Origin: Thalassospira sp. TSL5-1 | GTDB lineage: Bacteria > Pseudomonadota > Alphaproteobacteria > Rhodospirillales > Thalassospiraceae | Direction: 5' to 3' | Assembly: GCF_001907695.1 (NCBI RefSeq) | Contig: NZ_KV880640.1 | Coordinates: 62,001-126,000 of the forward strand | Length of the DNA: 64,000 nt | Part shown: positions 45,473-54,927 of the stretch, one piece after another | Numbering within the stretch: position 1 is the first letter of the stretch | How the letters are laid out: every line of letters begins with the position of its first letter | The notes under the pieces: generated by a model | Database searches by the model: none | Seen by the model: only the letters and a program-made list of their open reading frames with translations | Told to the model about the DNA's origin: nothing | Program-made: the position numbers and the translations under genes

Positions 45473-45504
45473 GGCGGGTCTTTTGCGTGGTGAATGACGA
45501 GTGA

Positions 45505-46242
45505 TCAGCGATTGCGCAGCAGGCTTTGATATCGTGCTTGACTTTTAAGAAGATGATCACGCATGGCGATGCGGGCACCGTCGGCATCCCGCAGCGTGAT
45601 CGCCTCATATATGCGGTGATGTTCGGCGAGAATGCGATCGGTGTGTGCAAGCTGTTGTTCAATCGCAATGGGGCGCTGGTGCGGTTGGGCCTGGGCACGG
45701 GGAATGGTTTTGTCGCCCAGATAGTCCATAAACGTGACATAGCGGCGGTTGTTTGTGGCATCGGCAATGGCGCGGTGAAATTCATAATCCGCCTGTGCCG
45801 CCTGCTTGCCCGATTGCACCTGTCTTTCCATGTCGCGTACGGCTTCGTAAATTTTTGCCTGCTGGGCGGCAGAGCTGCGGCTGCACGCCAGGCCCGCAGC
45901 CTCGATTTCGACTGCCATGCGCAGTTCAAGGATTTCGAGCACATCGGACATTTGTGTGGCATTCACATCAAAGACCGATCCGTCATTTTCAGGGGGAACC
46001 GGAGCCAGAACAAACACACCCGCCCCCTGACGGGGTTCCAATAAACCATCGGCTTTCAGCACGGCAATAGCCTCGCGCAGCACAGTGCGGCTGACACCAA
46101 AATGTTTTGTCAGGACGGGTTCGGTGGGCAGTTTTGCCCCCGGCATCAAATTGCCGCTTTCAATTTCCGTTCGCAGGCTGGAAATGACCTTTTCGGTCAG
46201 GGATATTTTGCGCTCGGTCTTGTGCGGGACAGTGTTGGTCAT
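45505..46242 (-). CDS. GntR-family regulator with FCD domain
   Basis: A 245-residue regulator. The winged helix covers residues about 12-80 (SLRTEIESGNLMPGAKLPTE, FGVSRTVLREAIAVLKADGLLEPRQGAGVF). An FCD ligand domain follows (about 95-230), with metal-type histidines in YEFHRAIADAT and EHHRIYEAI. It belongs to the FadR/FCD group that senses sugar acids or organic acids. The likely target is the downstream alpha/beta hydrolase or its own promoter; a TGGACCA-like sequence lies upstream near 46315 but is too short to rely on. Confidence 0.85.
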   Translation of the reverse strand: MTNTVPHKTERKISLTEKVISSLRTEIESGNLMPGAKLPTEPVLTKHFGVSRTVLREAIAVLKADGLLEPRQGAGVFVLAPVPPENDGSVFDVNATQMSDVLEILELRMAVEIEAAGLACSRSSAAQQAKIYEAVRDMERQVQSGKQAAQADYEFHRAIADATNNRRYVTFMDYLGDKTIPRAQAQPHQRPIAIEQQLAHTDRILAEHHRIYEAITLRDADGARIAMRDHLLKSQARYQSLLRNR

Positions 46243-46419
46243 GGGCTTTTCTGGTCAGACGTGTGTGCGTCATGTTTGGATGGTCAGCTTTGGTCTGCTG
46301 CGTGTACCGATATATGGACCAGATTGCCATGCAAAAGCTTGGAAGGAGGTTTGTTTTTTACGGACGCGGCTGTGTGTCAGGCGGAATTGCGGCGATTTTT
46401 TTCGCCGGACCGTGTGCAT

Positions 46420-47163
46420 TTATGCCGGTTTTTCGTCTGTCACCAGACGAAAACCAAGATGGGCAGGCGGTGTACCCACCGCACAGCCGCCGCGTGCCGG
46501 GTCGCGAACCAGAAAGGGAATAACGGCGATATGTTCACCGCCGACATAATAGGCCGGGCATTTTTCAGGGTTGGAGGAGACGCCACTTCCGGCATAACAG
46601 TCGCCTGTCCATTCCCAGACACTGCCATCCAGGTCGGCAATACCCTCGGGGCTGGTGGAAAATGCGCCCTGGTCCTTTAATGCGCGGGGCGCAAGCCCCT
46701 TGGTCAGATAGGCTGATGCCCAGCGTAAATCCGGATCGGTAAAGATGGGATCGGCTTTTTCCGGGAGTACCGGTTTTGCCATGAAGGTCCATTCCTGCGA
46801 TGTCGGCAGGCGAAAGCTATGGCGGGATTTATGGTTGATCCAGGCCAGATATTGCGACACGTCAGAAAAATTAAGCCCGGTTGCCGGGGTGCGTGCAGCA
46901 TCGTGGCCTGCGGGTGGGCGCAATTCTTCGGTGCAGGCGCCATCATTATGGCAGGCATTCCATTGGGCGATGGTGACTTCAAATTTCTGGACGTAAATTT
47001 GATGGCCATCAGGTAGCGTTATGGCATGTTCTGCCAGTTCGGGGATATAGGCAAAATCGGCATGCGGTTTGTTGCAGGCCCCAAGGCCCCATAATGACGC
47101 CGCCAGCAGCCCGGCAATGACGAAAGTCTTCGTGCGATAACCAGTCTGACAGGCGGCGATCAT
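46420..47163 (-). CDS. nirV: NirV-like FGE/SUMF1-fold lipoprotein
   Basis: NirV proteins accompany copper nitrite reductases and are thought to assist NirK in the periplasm; their mechanism is unknown. This one has a signal ending in lipobox LGAC near residue 30, then the FGE fold: YVQKFEVTIAQWNAC, NFSDVSQYLAWIN, FRLPTSQEWTFMA, GIADLDGSVWEWTGDC and a final LGFRLV. Several cysteines are present. GGGAGA ahead of two adjacent ATG codons (47166 and 47163) sets the start; the downstream one has the better spacing. It is 13 bases downstream of nirK in one operon. Confidence 0.84.
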   Translation of the reverse strand: MIAACQTGYRTKTFVIAGLLAASLWGLGACNKPHADFAYIPELAEHAITLPDGHQIYVQKFEVTIAQWNACHNDGACTEELRPPAGHDAARTPATGLNFSDVSQYLAWINHKSRHSFRLPTSQEWTFMAKPVLPEKADPIFTDPDLRWASAYLTKGLAPRALKDQGAFSTSPEGIADLDGSVWEWTGDCYAGSGVSSNPEKCPAYYVGGEHIAVIPFLVRDPARGGCAVGTPPAHLGFRLVTDEKPA

Positions 47164-47176
47164 CATCGTTCTCCCG

Positions 47177-48403
47177 TTATTTTGCAATCGGGCGCGGGGC
47201 GGCAACCTGTTCCATCAGGCTGTTATTCCATTCACCTTCCACCACAAAATGGGCGGTTGCACCCAAAAGCGCGGCCTCGATCAGATTGTGGTTCACATAG
47301 GCGTAAACGCCGGGTTGTTTGAAGGTATACATGGCCGCACCGGCACTGCCGCCACGAATGAACCAGGTTTCCAGGCCGGTTTGCGGGGCATCCCCAAACG
47401 ATCCGGTTTCCCAGACAAAGTCGCCATGACCGCCAATCAGGTGCGGGCGGGTGTCGCGATTGGCCTGGTTATGGATCATCAGGACGGTTTCACCAACTTT
47501 GGCCTTCAGCGCATGGTCGCCGGTAAGTGCGCCGACCGAACCGTTAAACACCGAATGGGTCGGGATCAGGGTGCGCATGGCATCCACGCTGTCGGCATAG
47601 TCGTCGCCAGCGGCATCATAGGTCTTGTAATCGCCCTTTTCATCGCGCGGCAGATAGAAATCCTGTTCGCCGATATAGGCAACACTGTCATATCGCAAGG
47701 CCTTGCCGTCGCGGTCCTTCAGGCCGTCACGCGGCAGGATCATGACAGCACCATTCATGCCATGCGTGACATGATAGGGGATCATCGCGCCACCCGGCGC
47801 ACAGTGATAGGTAAAGACACCCGGTTTGATCGCCTTGAAGCGCAGAACGGTTTCTTCACCCGGGTAAATATGGGTCAGGCCGCCACCACCCAGGGCACCG
47901 GTTGATGCGTGGAAGTCAATATTATGTTCCATCGCATTGCTGGCCGGATTCCGCAGGGTCAGTTCAATATAGTCGCCTTCATGGGCAATAATCATCGGGC
48001 CGGGGACAGACCCGTTATAGGTTAGCGCCCAGATACTGGCACCGGTATCTTCATCGACGGTCAGAAGTTTTTCTTCAATTTCCATCGTGACTTCGATGAT
48101 TTTTGGCCCGCCTTTGGCAACCTGGTCGTGTTTGGGCACAAAGGGTGGCATAACCAGTTCCTGTTTGACACGGGTATAGCCGGTCAGGTCTGCTGGTTTG
48201 GCCTTGGGTTTGTCACTGGCCTGTGCGCTGGCATGCGTGATTGGCAGTTTGCGGGGAGTAACGACCTTGGGACGGGCGGCAATGGGCTGGGCTTGTGCGG
48301 TGGCAACACCCAGGGTTGCTGCGGCAGCACCGGCAAGAAAACTGCCGCGCAGGATGTTGCGCCGGTTGAGTTTCAGGCCGTCGATATCGAACTTGTTACG
48401 CAT
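47177..48403 (-). CDS. nirK: Copper-containing nitrite reductase NirK
   Basis: Reduces nitrite to nitric oxide in the periplasm. A twin-arginine signal ([20 protein letters not shown]) leads into a linker of about 60 residues and two cupredoxin domains. Type 1 and type 2 copper ligands are visible: HNIDFHAST near residue 160 and [19 protein letters not shown] near 197-215, with the second-domain catalytic histidines in [12 protein letters not shown] and [16 protein letters not shown]. At 408 residues it is slightly longer than typical because of the linker. It lies between the pseudoazurin gene upstream and nirV downstream. Confidence 0.94.
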   Translation of the reverse strand: MRNKFDIDGLKLNRRNILRGSFLAGAAAATLGVATAQAQPIAARPKVVTPRKLPITHASAQASDKPKAKPADLTGYTRVKQELVMPPFVPKHDQVAKGGPKIIEVTMEIEEKLLTVDEDTGASIWALTYNGSVPGPMIIAHEGDYIELTLRNPASNAMEHNIDFHASTGALGGGGLTHIYPGEETVLRFKAIKPGVFTYHCAPGGAMIPYHVTHGMNGAVMILPRDGLKDRDGKALRYDSVAYIGEQDFYLPRDEKGDYKTYDAAGDDYADSVDAMRTLIPTHSVFNGSVGALTGDHALKAKVGETVLMIHNQANRDTRPHLIGGHGDFVWETGSFGDAPQTGLETWFIRGGSAGAAMYTFKQPGVYAYVNHNLIEAALLGATAHFVVEGEWNNSLMEQVAAPRPIAK

Positions 48404-48471
48404 TTTCGCCTCGCGTTTCGCGTTTTTGGATTTGTTCTGAAGGTCGGTTCAGTTCGGGAATTGCGGAAGGA

Positions 48472-48903
48472 TCAAAGCTTTGAAAGCTGTTCTTCAAAAC
48501 GGGCCTTGGCCTTGGGCGGGATGCGGCCTTCAAGGAAACTTTCCGGGGCTTTGGCACTGTCGCCAACCACAATGGTCATGACCATGCCCATTGCGTAATG
48601 CGGTTTGCATTCAACGGCATAAAAGCCCTCGGTATCGAAGGTAACTTCGATTTCCTTGCTGATTTTGCCAGCAAATGGTTTGGCCCCCTCGGGAATGCGG
48701 TCCTTGACCGTTTCGGCATTGTGGCCCTTGCTTGTGGGGACAAATTTGACGCTGTCACCTGGTGCAAGGCGCAGGTGGTCCGGTTCAAAAACCATGACCT
48801 GATCACCGCTTTTATTGAGCATTTTGACTTCAAATGTTTCAGCCATTGCGGTTGTGCCAAACAGGGTGGCAAGAACCAGTGCCGATGCGATTGTCCGGAA
48901 CAT
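48472..48903 (-). CDS. Pseudoazurin, electron donor to NirK
   Basis: Small blue copper protein, 143 residues. The signal peptide ends at TAMA (residue 21). The copper ligands are all present with pseudoazurin spacing: H61 in SKGHN, C99 and H102 in ECKPH, and M107. The frame is open back to 49191, but AAGGGGA just ahead of ATG 48903 and the signal peptide show the true start. It is the first gene of the pseudoazurin-nirK-nirV group, 68 bases before nirK. Confidence 0.92.
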   Translation of the reverse strand: MFRTIASALVLATLFGTTAMAETFEVKMLNKSGDQVMVFEPDHLRLAPGDSVKFVPTSKGHNAETVKDRIPEGAKPFAGKISKEIEVTFDTEGFYAVECKPHYAMGMVMTIVVGDSAKAPESFLEGRIPPKAKARFEEQLSKL

Positions 48904-48966
48904 TTTCAAATCCCCTTCAATTTTTGATTTGTCTGGGTGAAAATACGCGACTGGCCGATGTAAACT

Positions 48967-48980
48967 TTGCGATAGCGCAA
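48967..48980. promoter_or_regulatory. Crp/Fnr-type palindrome between pseudoazurin and its regulator
   Basis: TTGCGATAGCGCAA is a perfect 5-4-5 inverted repeat, the same geometry as FNR and NNR boxes but with a TTGCG half-site. It sits 64 bases upstream of the pseudoazurin start and 94 upstream of the divergent Crp/Fnr gene. Confidence 0.6.
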
Positions 48981-49073
48981 CCTTCTCGATGAATCCGGGA
49001 ATGAGGTTGATTATTATTCGTGCGACGGTGTGCATGGGAATGTGTACAAAAGGGCAAGGGGACGAAGACGGGG

Positions 49074-49796
49074 ATGGAAAACCAGAGCGAACACAAGTCA
49101 CTGGCAAGGCTTGATGAAAGCCTGTTAACGCATATTCCGCCTTTTTCACGGTTAAAGGATTTTCAGATCCGGGAAATACTGGATCATGCAACTACCCGGC
49201 GCTGTGCTGAAGGTGTGACCGTGTTTACCGAGGGTGACCCTGCAGAACGGTTTTATATGCTGCTGGATGGGTATATTCGGGTGTTGCGCATTACCCCGGC
49301 AGGCGAACAGGTCATATCCCTGCATATTCCAAGCGGGCAGTTATTTGGCATTGCCAGGGCACTTGGCCGTGATACCTACCCGGCGACGGCCGTTACAGCA
49401 TCGGAAGCGATCATTCTAAGCTGGCCGACCACCTTGTGGGACCATTTTGTGCAGGATTACGACGGGTTTTCATCGGAGACCTATAAGGTCGTGGGTCAGC
49501 GGATGGGCGAAATCAATATGCGGGTGGTGGAAATGGCCACCCAGCAGGTTGAACAGCGCGTTGCCAACACCCTGTTGCGCCTGGTGGAGCAAACCGGGCG
49601 CAAGGTCAAGGACGGGATCGAGGTGGATTTTTCCATCACCCGGCAGGATCTTTCAGAAATGACGGCAACCACCCTGCACACGATCAGCCGCCTGTTAAGT
49701 GCGTGGGAAAAGAAGGGGCTGGTGAAGAGCCGCCGCAAACATATTGTGGTCAGCGATGCTGCCGGGTTGGTGGTTTTGGGGCAGCATCACGCCTGA
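49074..49796 (+). CDS. Crp/Fnr-family regulator, probable nitric-oxide responsive (Nnr/Dnr group)
   Basis: A cyclic-nucleotide-binding-like domain (about residues 20-135: CAEGVTVFTEGDPAERFYMLLDGYIRVLR, PSGQLFGIARALG) is followed by a helical dimer segment and a Crp winged helix (about 165-235, with DLSEMTATTLHTISRLLSAWEKKG as the recognition helix). It lacks the N-terminal cysteine cluster of FNR, which fits the NNR/DNR group that senses nitric oxide through heme. The frame is open to 49020; ATG 49074 after AGGGG/GGGG is preferred. It is divergent from the nitrite reductase genes, with a fitting palindrome between them. Confidence 0.86.
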   Translation: MENQSEHKSLARLDESLLTHIPPFSRLKDFQIREILDHATTRRCAEGVTVFTEGDPAERFYMLLDGYIRVLRITPAGEQVISLHIPSGQLFGIARALGRDTYPATAVTASEAIILSWPTTLWDHFVQDYDGFSSETYKVVGQRMGEINMRVVEMATQQVEQRVANTLLRLVEQTGRKVKDGIEVDFSITRQDLSEMTATTLHTISRLLSAWEKKGLVKSRRKHIVVSDAAGLVVLGQHHA

Positions 49797-49823
49797 TTTG
49801 CCATCGGTTGGCGATCCTGAGGG

Positions 49824-51824
49824 TCAGGACCGCCTTGCAGACAGGATCAGAAAGTAGGCGGTGCCGATGAGAGCTGCGATCAGCCCGGTGGGCAATTGTT
49901 GCGGATAAAGGATGTTGCGTGCCAGCCATTCGGCGACCATCATCACATTGGCCCCGATCAGGATAGCCCCCAGAAAATGCGCCCCGGCAAGCCGAAACCC
50001 GGCAATCCGCGCCAGATGCGGTGCCATCAAACCGACAAAACTGAGCGGCCCGACAAGCAGGGTGGAAACGGCGGCCAAAATGGCGGCCCCCGTCATCATG
50101 GCAAGGCGGAAGGCCGAAATACCAAGACCCAGCGAAACCGCTTGATCTGCCCCCATTGATGCCAGTTCCAGCGGGCGGCGTGCCAGTAAGATAAGGGCGG
50201 ATAGGATGGCGGTAATGATGGCAACCGTAATGACTTCATCAAGCCGGGTGAAATACGTCGTTCCGGCCAGCCAGGAAATCAGCATGGTGGCCTTGGTGCC
50301 GCTATGGGTGAGCGCAATGCGCACGACCGATCCCAGAATAGCCGTCAGGGCGAGGCCGTTTAACAACAGATAATGGGGGGCATGGTTGAAATTGCGGCAC
50401 AGGGCCAGCAATACAAACAAAGCAATGATCCCGCCGAGCGAGCCGATCAGCATCAGTTCGGTGCGTCCCTCAAAACCAAAATATACCATTGCGACAATCA
50501 TGGTAAGCGCGGTTGCCGAACTAACTCCGGTGATTTCCGGGCTTGCCATCGGGTTATGGCCGACGCGTTGGATCAGGGTTCCCGATACCGCAAGGGCCGC
50601 GCCACAAACAATGGCGGCAAGGGTGCGCTGGGCGCGGTCATTAATGGTGCTGGTAAAGGCGAACAGATCGTTAAGCGGCGCTAAAACCGGGTGACTGTTG
50701 CTATCAAGCGAGAACAAAAGCGATGTGAAGAGGCCGACTACCAAGACCGCAAACAATACCGTAAGCAGGATGTGACGCGAGGTGATTTTATAATCGACCG
50801 GGTGGTCCTGCCGGTTGGCATTGCCATCGGGCATGATGCGCGCCTTGCGCAAAATGAGGATGACAAAGGGCGCGCCAATAAGTGCTGTGGCCGCGCCGGT
50901 CGGGAAAATATCGCCGCCTGTGCCGGCAAATTGGCGCATGACATAATCGATAATCATCAGTCCGCAGCCACCGACCAGAAACGACATCGCCAATAGTGGA
51001 CGTGAACGGTTATAACCAACAAACCGCAGGGTTGCGGGCACGGCAAGGCCGATAAAGCCGATCATGCCGACGGTGGAAATGATGCTGGCGGTGATGAAAA
51101 CCGCAATGGTCAGGATACCCAGCCGCAACCATTTGACCGGTGCGCCCAGGGAATTGGCCGTGTCATCGCCCAGTGCCAGAATATCGAGCGGGCGAACCAG
51201 GGCAAGGACGGCCAGAATGGCGATCACCAGCCGTGGTGCAAGATAAAGGGTACTGTCCCAGCCATTTTGGGCAAGGTCGCCAGCGCCCCACATAAAAACG
51301 GAATCAAGAAATTGCTGGTTAAACAGAATGAAAATCTGCGTTGCAGAATGCAAAAGCAGGTTCACAATCATGCCAGCAAGGATCAGCCAAAGGGATGCGT
51401 TGCTGCGCCCTGATGCGATCAGGTAAACAATGCCAAGGGCTCCCATGCCTCCGGCCAGCGTGAACATATCTTGCCAGGCTGCATAGGATGCCGGGGCCAG
51501 AACCAGAAACATCGTCAGGGCCAGTTCGACGCCCGCCCCCACACCCAGCGTTACCGGGGATGCCAACGGGTTCCGAAAAATGGTTTGAATGGCGGCACCG
51601 GCAACGGCAAGCCCGGCACCGCACATAAATGCCATTACAGTGCGGGGCAGGGTGCTGAAATGATAAAATATTTGGTCAAAGCGGGTTTCATCGGGCGCAA
51701 ACAGCGCCTGCCAGGTGGTGCCATTTTGGGCAAAGGGCACCAAATCGACCAACAGGCTGATGATTGCCAGAAGGATGAAAAACGCCGGTATCAGGGTGGC
51801 GGCACTTGCCGGACGCAGGGTCAT
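49824..51824 (-). CDS. Fused FecCD-type siderophore ABC permease (FhuB-like)
   Basis: Inner membrane part of an iron-siderophore importer. The 666 residues contain two copies of the FecCD permease fold, each of about ten helices, with the paired motifs GAGLAVAGAAIQTIFRNPLASPVTLG and GAALAVSGTLIQRVGHNPMASPEITG in the two halves, and ATPase-contact GMIGFIGLAVPATLR and GPLSFVGLMAPHLAR. The fusion is the FhuB type. It overlaps the binding-protein gene by four bases and is the last gene of the operon. Confidence 0.92.
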   Translation of the reverse strand: MTLRPASAATLIPAFFILLAIISLLVDLVPFAQNGTTWQALFAPDETRFDQIFYHFSTLPRTVMAFMCGAGLAVAGAAIQTIFRNPLASPVTLGVGAGVELALTMFLVLAPASYAAWQDMFTLAGGMGALGIVYLIASGRSNASLWLILAGMIVNLLLHSATQIFILFNQQFLDSVFMWGAGDLAQNGWDSTLYLAPRLVIAILAVLALVRPLDILALGDDTANSLGAPVKWLRLGILTIAVFITASIISTVGMIGFIGLAVPATLRFVGYNRSRPLLAMSFLVGGCGLMIIDYVMRQFAGTGGDIFPTGAATALIGAPFVILILRKARIMPDGNANRQDHPVDYKITSRHILLTVLFAVLVVGLFTSLLFSLDSNSHPVLAPLNDLFAFTSTINDRAQRTLAAIVCGAALAVSGTLIQRVGHNPMASPEITGVSSATALTMIVAMVYFGFEGRTELMLIGSLGGIIALFVLLALCRNFNHAPHYLLLNGLALTAILGSVVRIALTHSGTKATMLISWLAGTTYFTRLDEVITVAIITAILSALILLARRPLELASMGADQAVSLGLGISAFRLAMMTGAAILAAVSTLLVGPLSFVGLMAPHLARIAGFRLAGAHFLGAILIGANVMMVAEWLARNILYPQQLPTGLIAALIGTAYFLILSARRS

Positions 51825-52747
51825 TTATAGGGGCCGTTTTCAATTTGTGTCGCCAGCAGGTCGGCAAAGCGCATGGCCGAATAAAGCCCGCCATAGGTCC
51901 AGACCGGCGGAACCTGATAAACCCTGTTTTGCCGGGCAAAGCCCTGCATTTTCCAAAGCGGCGAATGAATGATGCGCTGTCGTACCGGGTCGGGTGTTGG
52001 TTCGATAAAGGCCACCAAATCATTGGCAAAGGGGGCAAGAAGCTCCAGCCCGCCGCGCGCAAAACCCCAGCCATTGGTATCCCCGTTATAGGCGGTGGGA
52101 ATATTCATCGCCGCCAATACGGTATTGGGCAGGGATGGCGGACCAAAAACATTGATTTGGGCATCCGAATTGATGCGAATGACAGCAATTTTTCGCTCAT
52201 CCCCCAAAACCGCCCGAATACGCGCACCATCCCTGGCAAAGGTATCATCTGCCTGTTGCAGGATTTGCTTTGCACGTTTCTGTCGCCCGGTGACGTCTGC
52301 AATTTGCAGGGTGGCTTTGCGCAGGCTTTCAAGGGCGGGCAGGTCATTATTGTAGGTCGATATGACCATTGTCGGGGCAATTTCCGAAAAGGCATCATAG
52401 GCCATGGATAATTGCCCGCTGATCAGGATCAGGTCCGGTTTTGCCTTGCGCAGGGCTTCCATATTGGGGGATTGGCGCTGCCCGATATCGACAAAATCCT
52501 GGGGTAAATCGGGTGTGACGACCCATTTGTAATAATCGTCAGGGTCGGCAACGGCGACCGGGTCGATGCCCAGCGCAATAACTGTTTCTGTCAGTGACCA
52601 GTTGGTTACGGCGATGCGGGTGGGTGGGGTTACGAAACTGACGCTGCCCATTTCATGTTGATAGGTTTTGCTTTGGGCTAGGGCCGGAATGGCCGGTGCC
52701 GTAATAATGCAAATGGCAGAAATGGCGATAAAGAACAAACGGCGCAT
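51821..52747 (-). CDS. Iron-siderophore substrate-binding protein (FhuD-like)
   Basis: Periplasmic binding protein with a signal peptide ending near IPALAQ (residue 25). Class III binding-protein features follow: RIAVTNWSLTETVIALGIDPVAVAD, LPQDFVDIGQRQSPNMEALRKAKPDLILIS, then a long central helix. At 308 residues it has the usual length. It sits between the ATPase gene upstream and the fused permease gene downstream, an arrangement like fhuCDB. A hydroxamate-type substrate is suggested by the FhuD resemblance only. Confidence 0.88.
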   Translation of the reverse strand: MRRLFFIAISAICIITAPAIPALAQSKTYQHEMGSVSFVTPPTRIAVTNWSLTETVIALGIDPVAVADPDDYYKWVVTPDLPQDFVDIGQRQSPNMEALRKAKPDLILISGQLSMAYDAFSEIAPTMVISTYNNDLPALESLRKATLQIADVTGRQKRAKQILQQADDTFARDGARIRAVLGDERKIAVIRINSDAQINVFGPPSLPNTVLAAMNIPTAYNGDTNGWGFARGGLELLAPFANDLVAFIEPTPDPVRQRIIHSPLWKMQGFARQNRVYQVPPVWTYGGLYSAMRFADLLATQIENGPYK

Positions 52748-52756
52748 TTGTTGCCT

Positions 52757-53533
52757 CTATGCGATGTAACTTACGGAAATGTTGGATTGCGGCAGGGTTA
52801 TAACGCCGATTTCGGCATCGTAAATTTTTTGCAGGGTCTCGGCCTGCATGAAATGTTGCGCCGTTCCCTGCCAGCAGGTTTTGCCGTTTCGCAGGGCGAG
52901 AATATGGTCGGCAAATCGCCCCACCATGTCGATATCGTGCAAAACTGCAATAACGGTCAGGCCAATGGTGTTTTTCAGGTCTGAGACAAGATGCAGAATG
53001 TCGCGCTGATGGCCGACATCAAGCGCGCTTGTTGGTTCATCAAGCAGCAAAATGGGCGCATCCTGTGCCAGCAGCATGGCAAGCCAGACGCGCTGGCGTT
53101 CGCCACCCGAAAGGCTGGCGACAAGGCGGTTTGCAATATCATCGACATGGGTGAGCGTCATTGCCTGTTCGATTTTTTCATAATCGGCAGTGCGGTAACG
53201 CCCGAACGCCCCGCGCCAGGGATAGCGGCCAAACCCAACAAGTTCGCGCACGGTAAGGTGCGGCGGTACTGTGGGGTTTTGTGGTAAATAGGCGACCTCG
53301 CGGGCAAAGTCGCGGATGGAGCGTTGTTCCAGTGCCATGTTGCCCATGCGAATGTCACCTTCAAACTGGCGATATTTGCGGGCCAGAATTTTAAGCAGTG
53401 TGCTTTTCCCCGAGCCGTTATGCCCGACAATCGCCGAAAAGGCACGCGTCGGAAACGAAACCGTAATGGCCGATAACAGGGACTTGGCTGTTTTGCCTTC
53501 GGTGCGAAAGCCAACATCCTTTAAGTCAAACAT
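52757..53533 (-). CDS. Iron-siderophore ABC transporter ATP-binding protein (FhuC-like)
   Basis: ATPase of the importer. Walker A is GHNGSGKST, the signature LSGGERQRVWLAMLLAQ and Walker B ILLLDEPTSALD, with the H-loop in AVLHDIDMV. The frame is open to 53590, but the first 19 residues are not part of the family; ATG 53533 (MFDLKDVGF) gives 258 residues. It is the first gene of the operon, with a Fur-box-like sequence 73 bases upstream. Confidence 0.88.
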   Translation of the reverse strand: MFDLKDVGFRTEGKTAKSLLSAITVSFPTRAFSAIVGHNGSGKSTLLKILARKYRQFEGDIRMGNMALEQRSIRDFAREVAYLPQNPTVPPHLTVRELVGFGRYPWRGAFGRYRTADYEKIEQAMTLTHVDDIANRLVASLSGGERQRVWLAMLLAQDAPILLLDEPTSALDVGHQRDILHLVSDLKNTIGLTVIAVLHDIDMVGRFADHILALRNGKTCWQGTAQHFMQAETLQKIYDAEIGVITLPQSNISVSYIA

Positions 53534-53605
53534 TGCATCATAAATCCGCTTGGGGCAGTACCCGACCCGCCAAAAGGGTCGCGATACCATCTGTTCGTAA
53601 ATTTG

Positions 53606-53620
53606 TGAGAATGCTTATCA
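53606..53620. promoter_or_regulatory. Fur-box-like element upstream of the siderophore operon
   Basis: TGAGAATGCTTATCA matches 12 of 14 fixed bases of the 7-1-7 Fur consensus (TGATAATnATTATCA). Its place upstream of the FhuC-like gene makes iron repression likely. Confidence 0.55.
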
Positions 53621-53852
53621 ATAACCCAACGCAAATGCAACCGAGTTGCGATTGCAGAATGCGGCGGTGGTGGTTGTGTGGTGCATCGGGAAAAACCGGT
53701 TTATCTTATTTTATGGCTTTTCATCTTTGCAGCTGCGCGCTAGCAATGAATTTAATGAAATTGTGCCGGTCTGTAACCTTGCAAGGTCGGCGTGTTGCCA
53801 TAGGTTAATGGCGATACTGTGCCAGCATAAAATGAACAGTCAGGGGAACGTC

Positions 53853-54740
53853 ATGACCGATATTCAAACGCCATTGCCCGATTTGCGCTGCCAGCTTGGT
53901 GAAGGGCCGTTTTGGGACCAGCCCACCCAAACCCTTTATTGGGTTGATATCATTGGCAAAGCGGCGTTTGCCTGGAAACCCGCGCAAAACGATTTTCAGA
54001 AATGGACGTTTGACAGTCTGATTTCGGCCATTGTCCCCCGTCAACAGGGCGGTTTTCTGGTTGCTTTGCACAATGAACTGGCTTTTTTTGACCCGGAAAC
54101 GGGCAAAGTCACACCGTTCGTTGCACCGGATGGGGATCATGCGCAAAACCGCTCAAACGAGGCGCGGGTGGACCCGGCGGGGCGTTTCTGGCTGGGCACC
54201 ATGCAAAACAATATCGGCCCGAACGGTGAAGCTGTTGAAATTATCGAACATAGCGGCACGTTGAACCGCGTTGACGCGGATGGCACCATCACCCGTTTTG
54301 GCGACAATATCGGCATTTCCAATACGATGTTATGGTCGCATGATGGCACTAAAATGTATTTTGGTGATACGCTCGCCAACCGCATGGATGTTTATGATTT
54401 CGACATGACGAGCGGGACACCCAGCAACCCGCAACTGTTTTGTTCGGTTGAAGGGCGGGGTGGCATGGATGGATCGGCGATGGATTGTGACGGATTTATC
54501 TGGAATGCGCGGTATGGCGGGTCCTGCATTATTCGTTTTAACCCAAAAGGGGCGGTGGACCGTATCATCGACCTGCCTGTGACCAACCCGACCAGTTGTG
54601 TTTTTGGCGGTCCGGATATGACAACATTGTATATTACATCGGCTGCGGATGATACGGATGGGAGCCGCCCGCTTGAAGGGGCGGTTCTTGCCATTGAAAC
54701 GGGCTTTGTCGGGGCACCGTGCCACCGATTTGCCGGATAG
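53853..54740 (+). CDS. SMP-30/gluconolactonase-family sugar lactonase
   Basis: Six-bladed beta-propeller calcium-dependent lactonase, 295 residues. Family landmarks are LGEGPFWDQPTQTLYWVDI, the metal-site NRSNEARVDPAGRFWLGTM, ISNTMLWSHDGTKMYFGDT and DGFIWNARYGGSCIIRF. The frame is open from 53646, but AGGGGAACG ahead of ATG 53853 and the propeller start fix the gene. It resembles L-arabinono- or D-xylonolactonases; with no neighbouring sugar genes the substrate is open. Confidence 0.87.
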   Translation: MTDIQTPLPDLRCQLGEGPFWDQPTQTLYWVDIIGKAAFAWKPAQNDFQKWTFDSLISAIVPRQQGGFLVALHNELAFFDPETGKVTPFVAPDGDHAQNRSNEARVDPAGRFWLGTMQNNIGPNGEAVEIIEHSGTLNRVDADGTITRFGDNIGISNTMLWSHDGTKMYFGDTLANRMDVYDFDMTSGTPSNPQLFCSVEGRGGMDGSAMDCDGFIWNARYGGSCIIRFNPKGAVDRIIDLPVTNPTSCVFGGPDMTTLYITSAADDTDGSRPLEGAVLAIETGFVGAPCHRFAG

Positions 54741-54927
54741 ATTGAAGGGTTAAGTTAGATATTTTCGTATGCGGCGACGGGGCAAACGGGGGCGGGGCCC
54801 GGTTCGTGGCATTTTTGTAATGTTTTAGAAAAGTTATGAAATTTCGCTTTTTTGGCCTTGGTTTTCTGCTCTTTTGCGATCACCATGAGGGGCGGGTCTA
54901 AAAGAACGAGCAAATCCGAGGAAAAAA

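Noticed and set aside
46251-46321. TGGTCAGAC and TGGACCA sequences upstream of the second GntR gene
   Set aside because: Resemble FCD-type half-sites but are too short and not symmetric enough to call an operator.
49815-49829. Small hairpin TCCTGA/TCAGGA between convergent genes
   Set aside because: Six pairs with a three-base loop and no T-run; could be chance.
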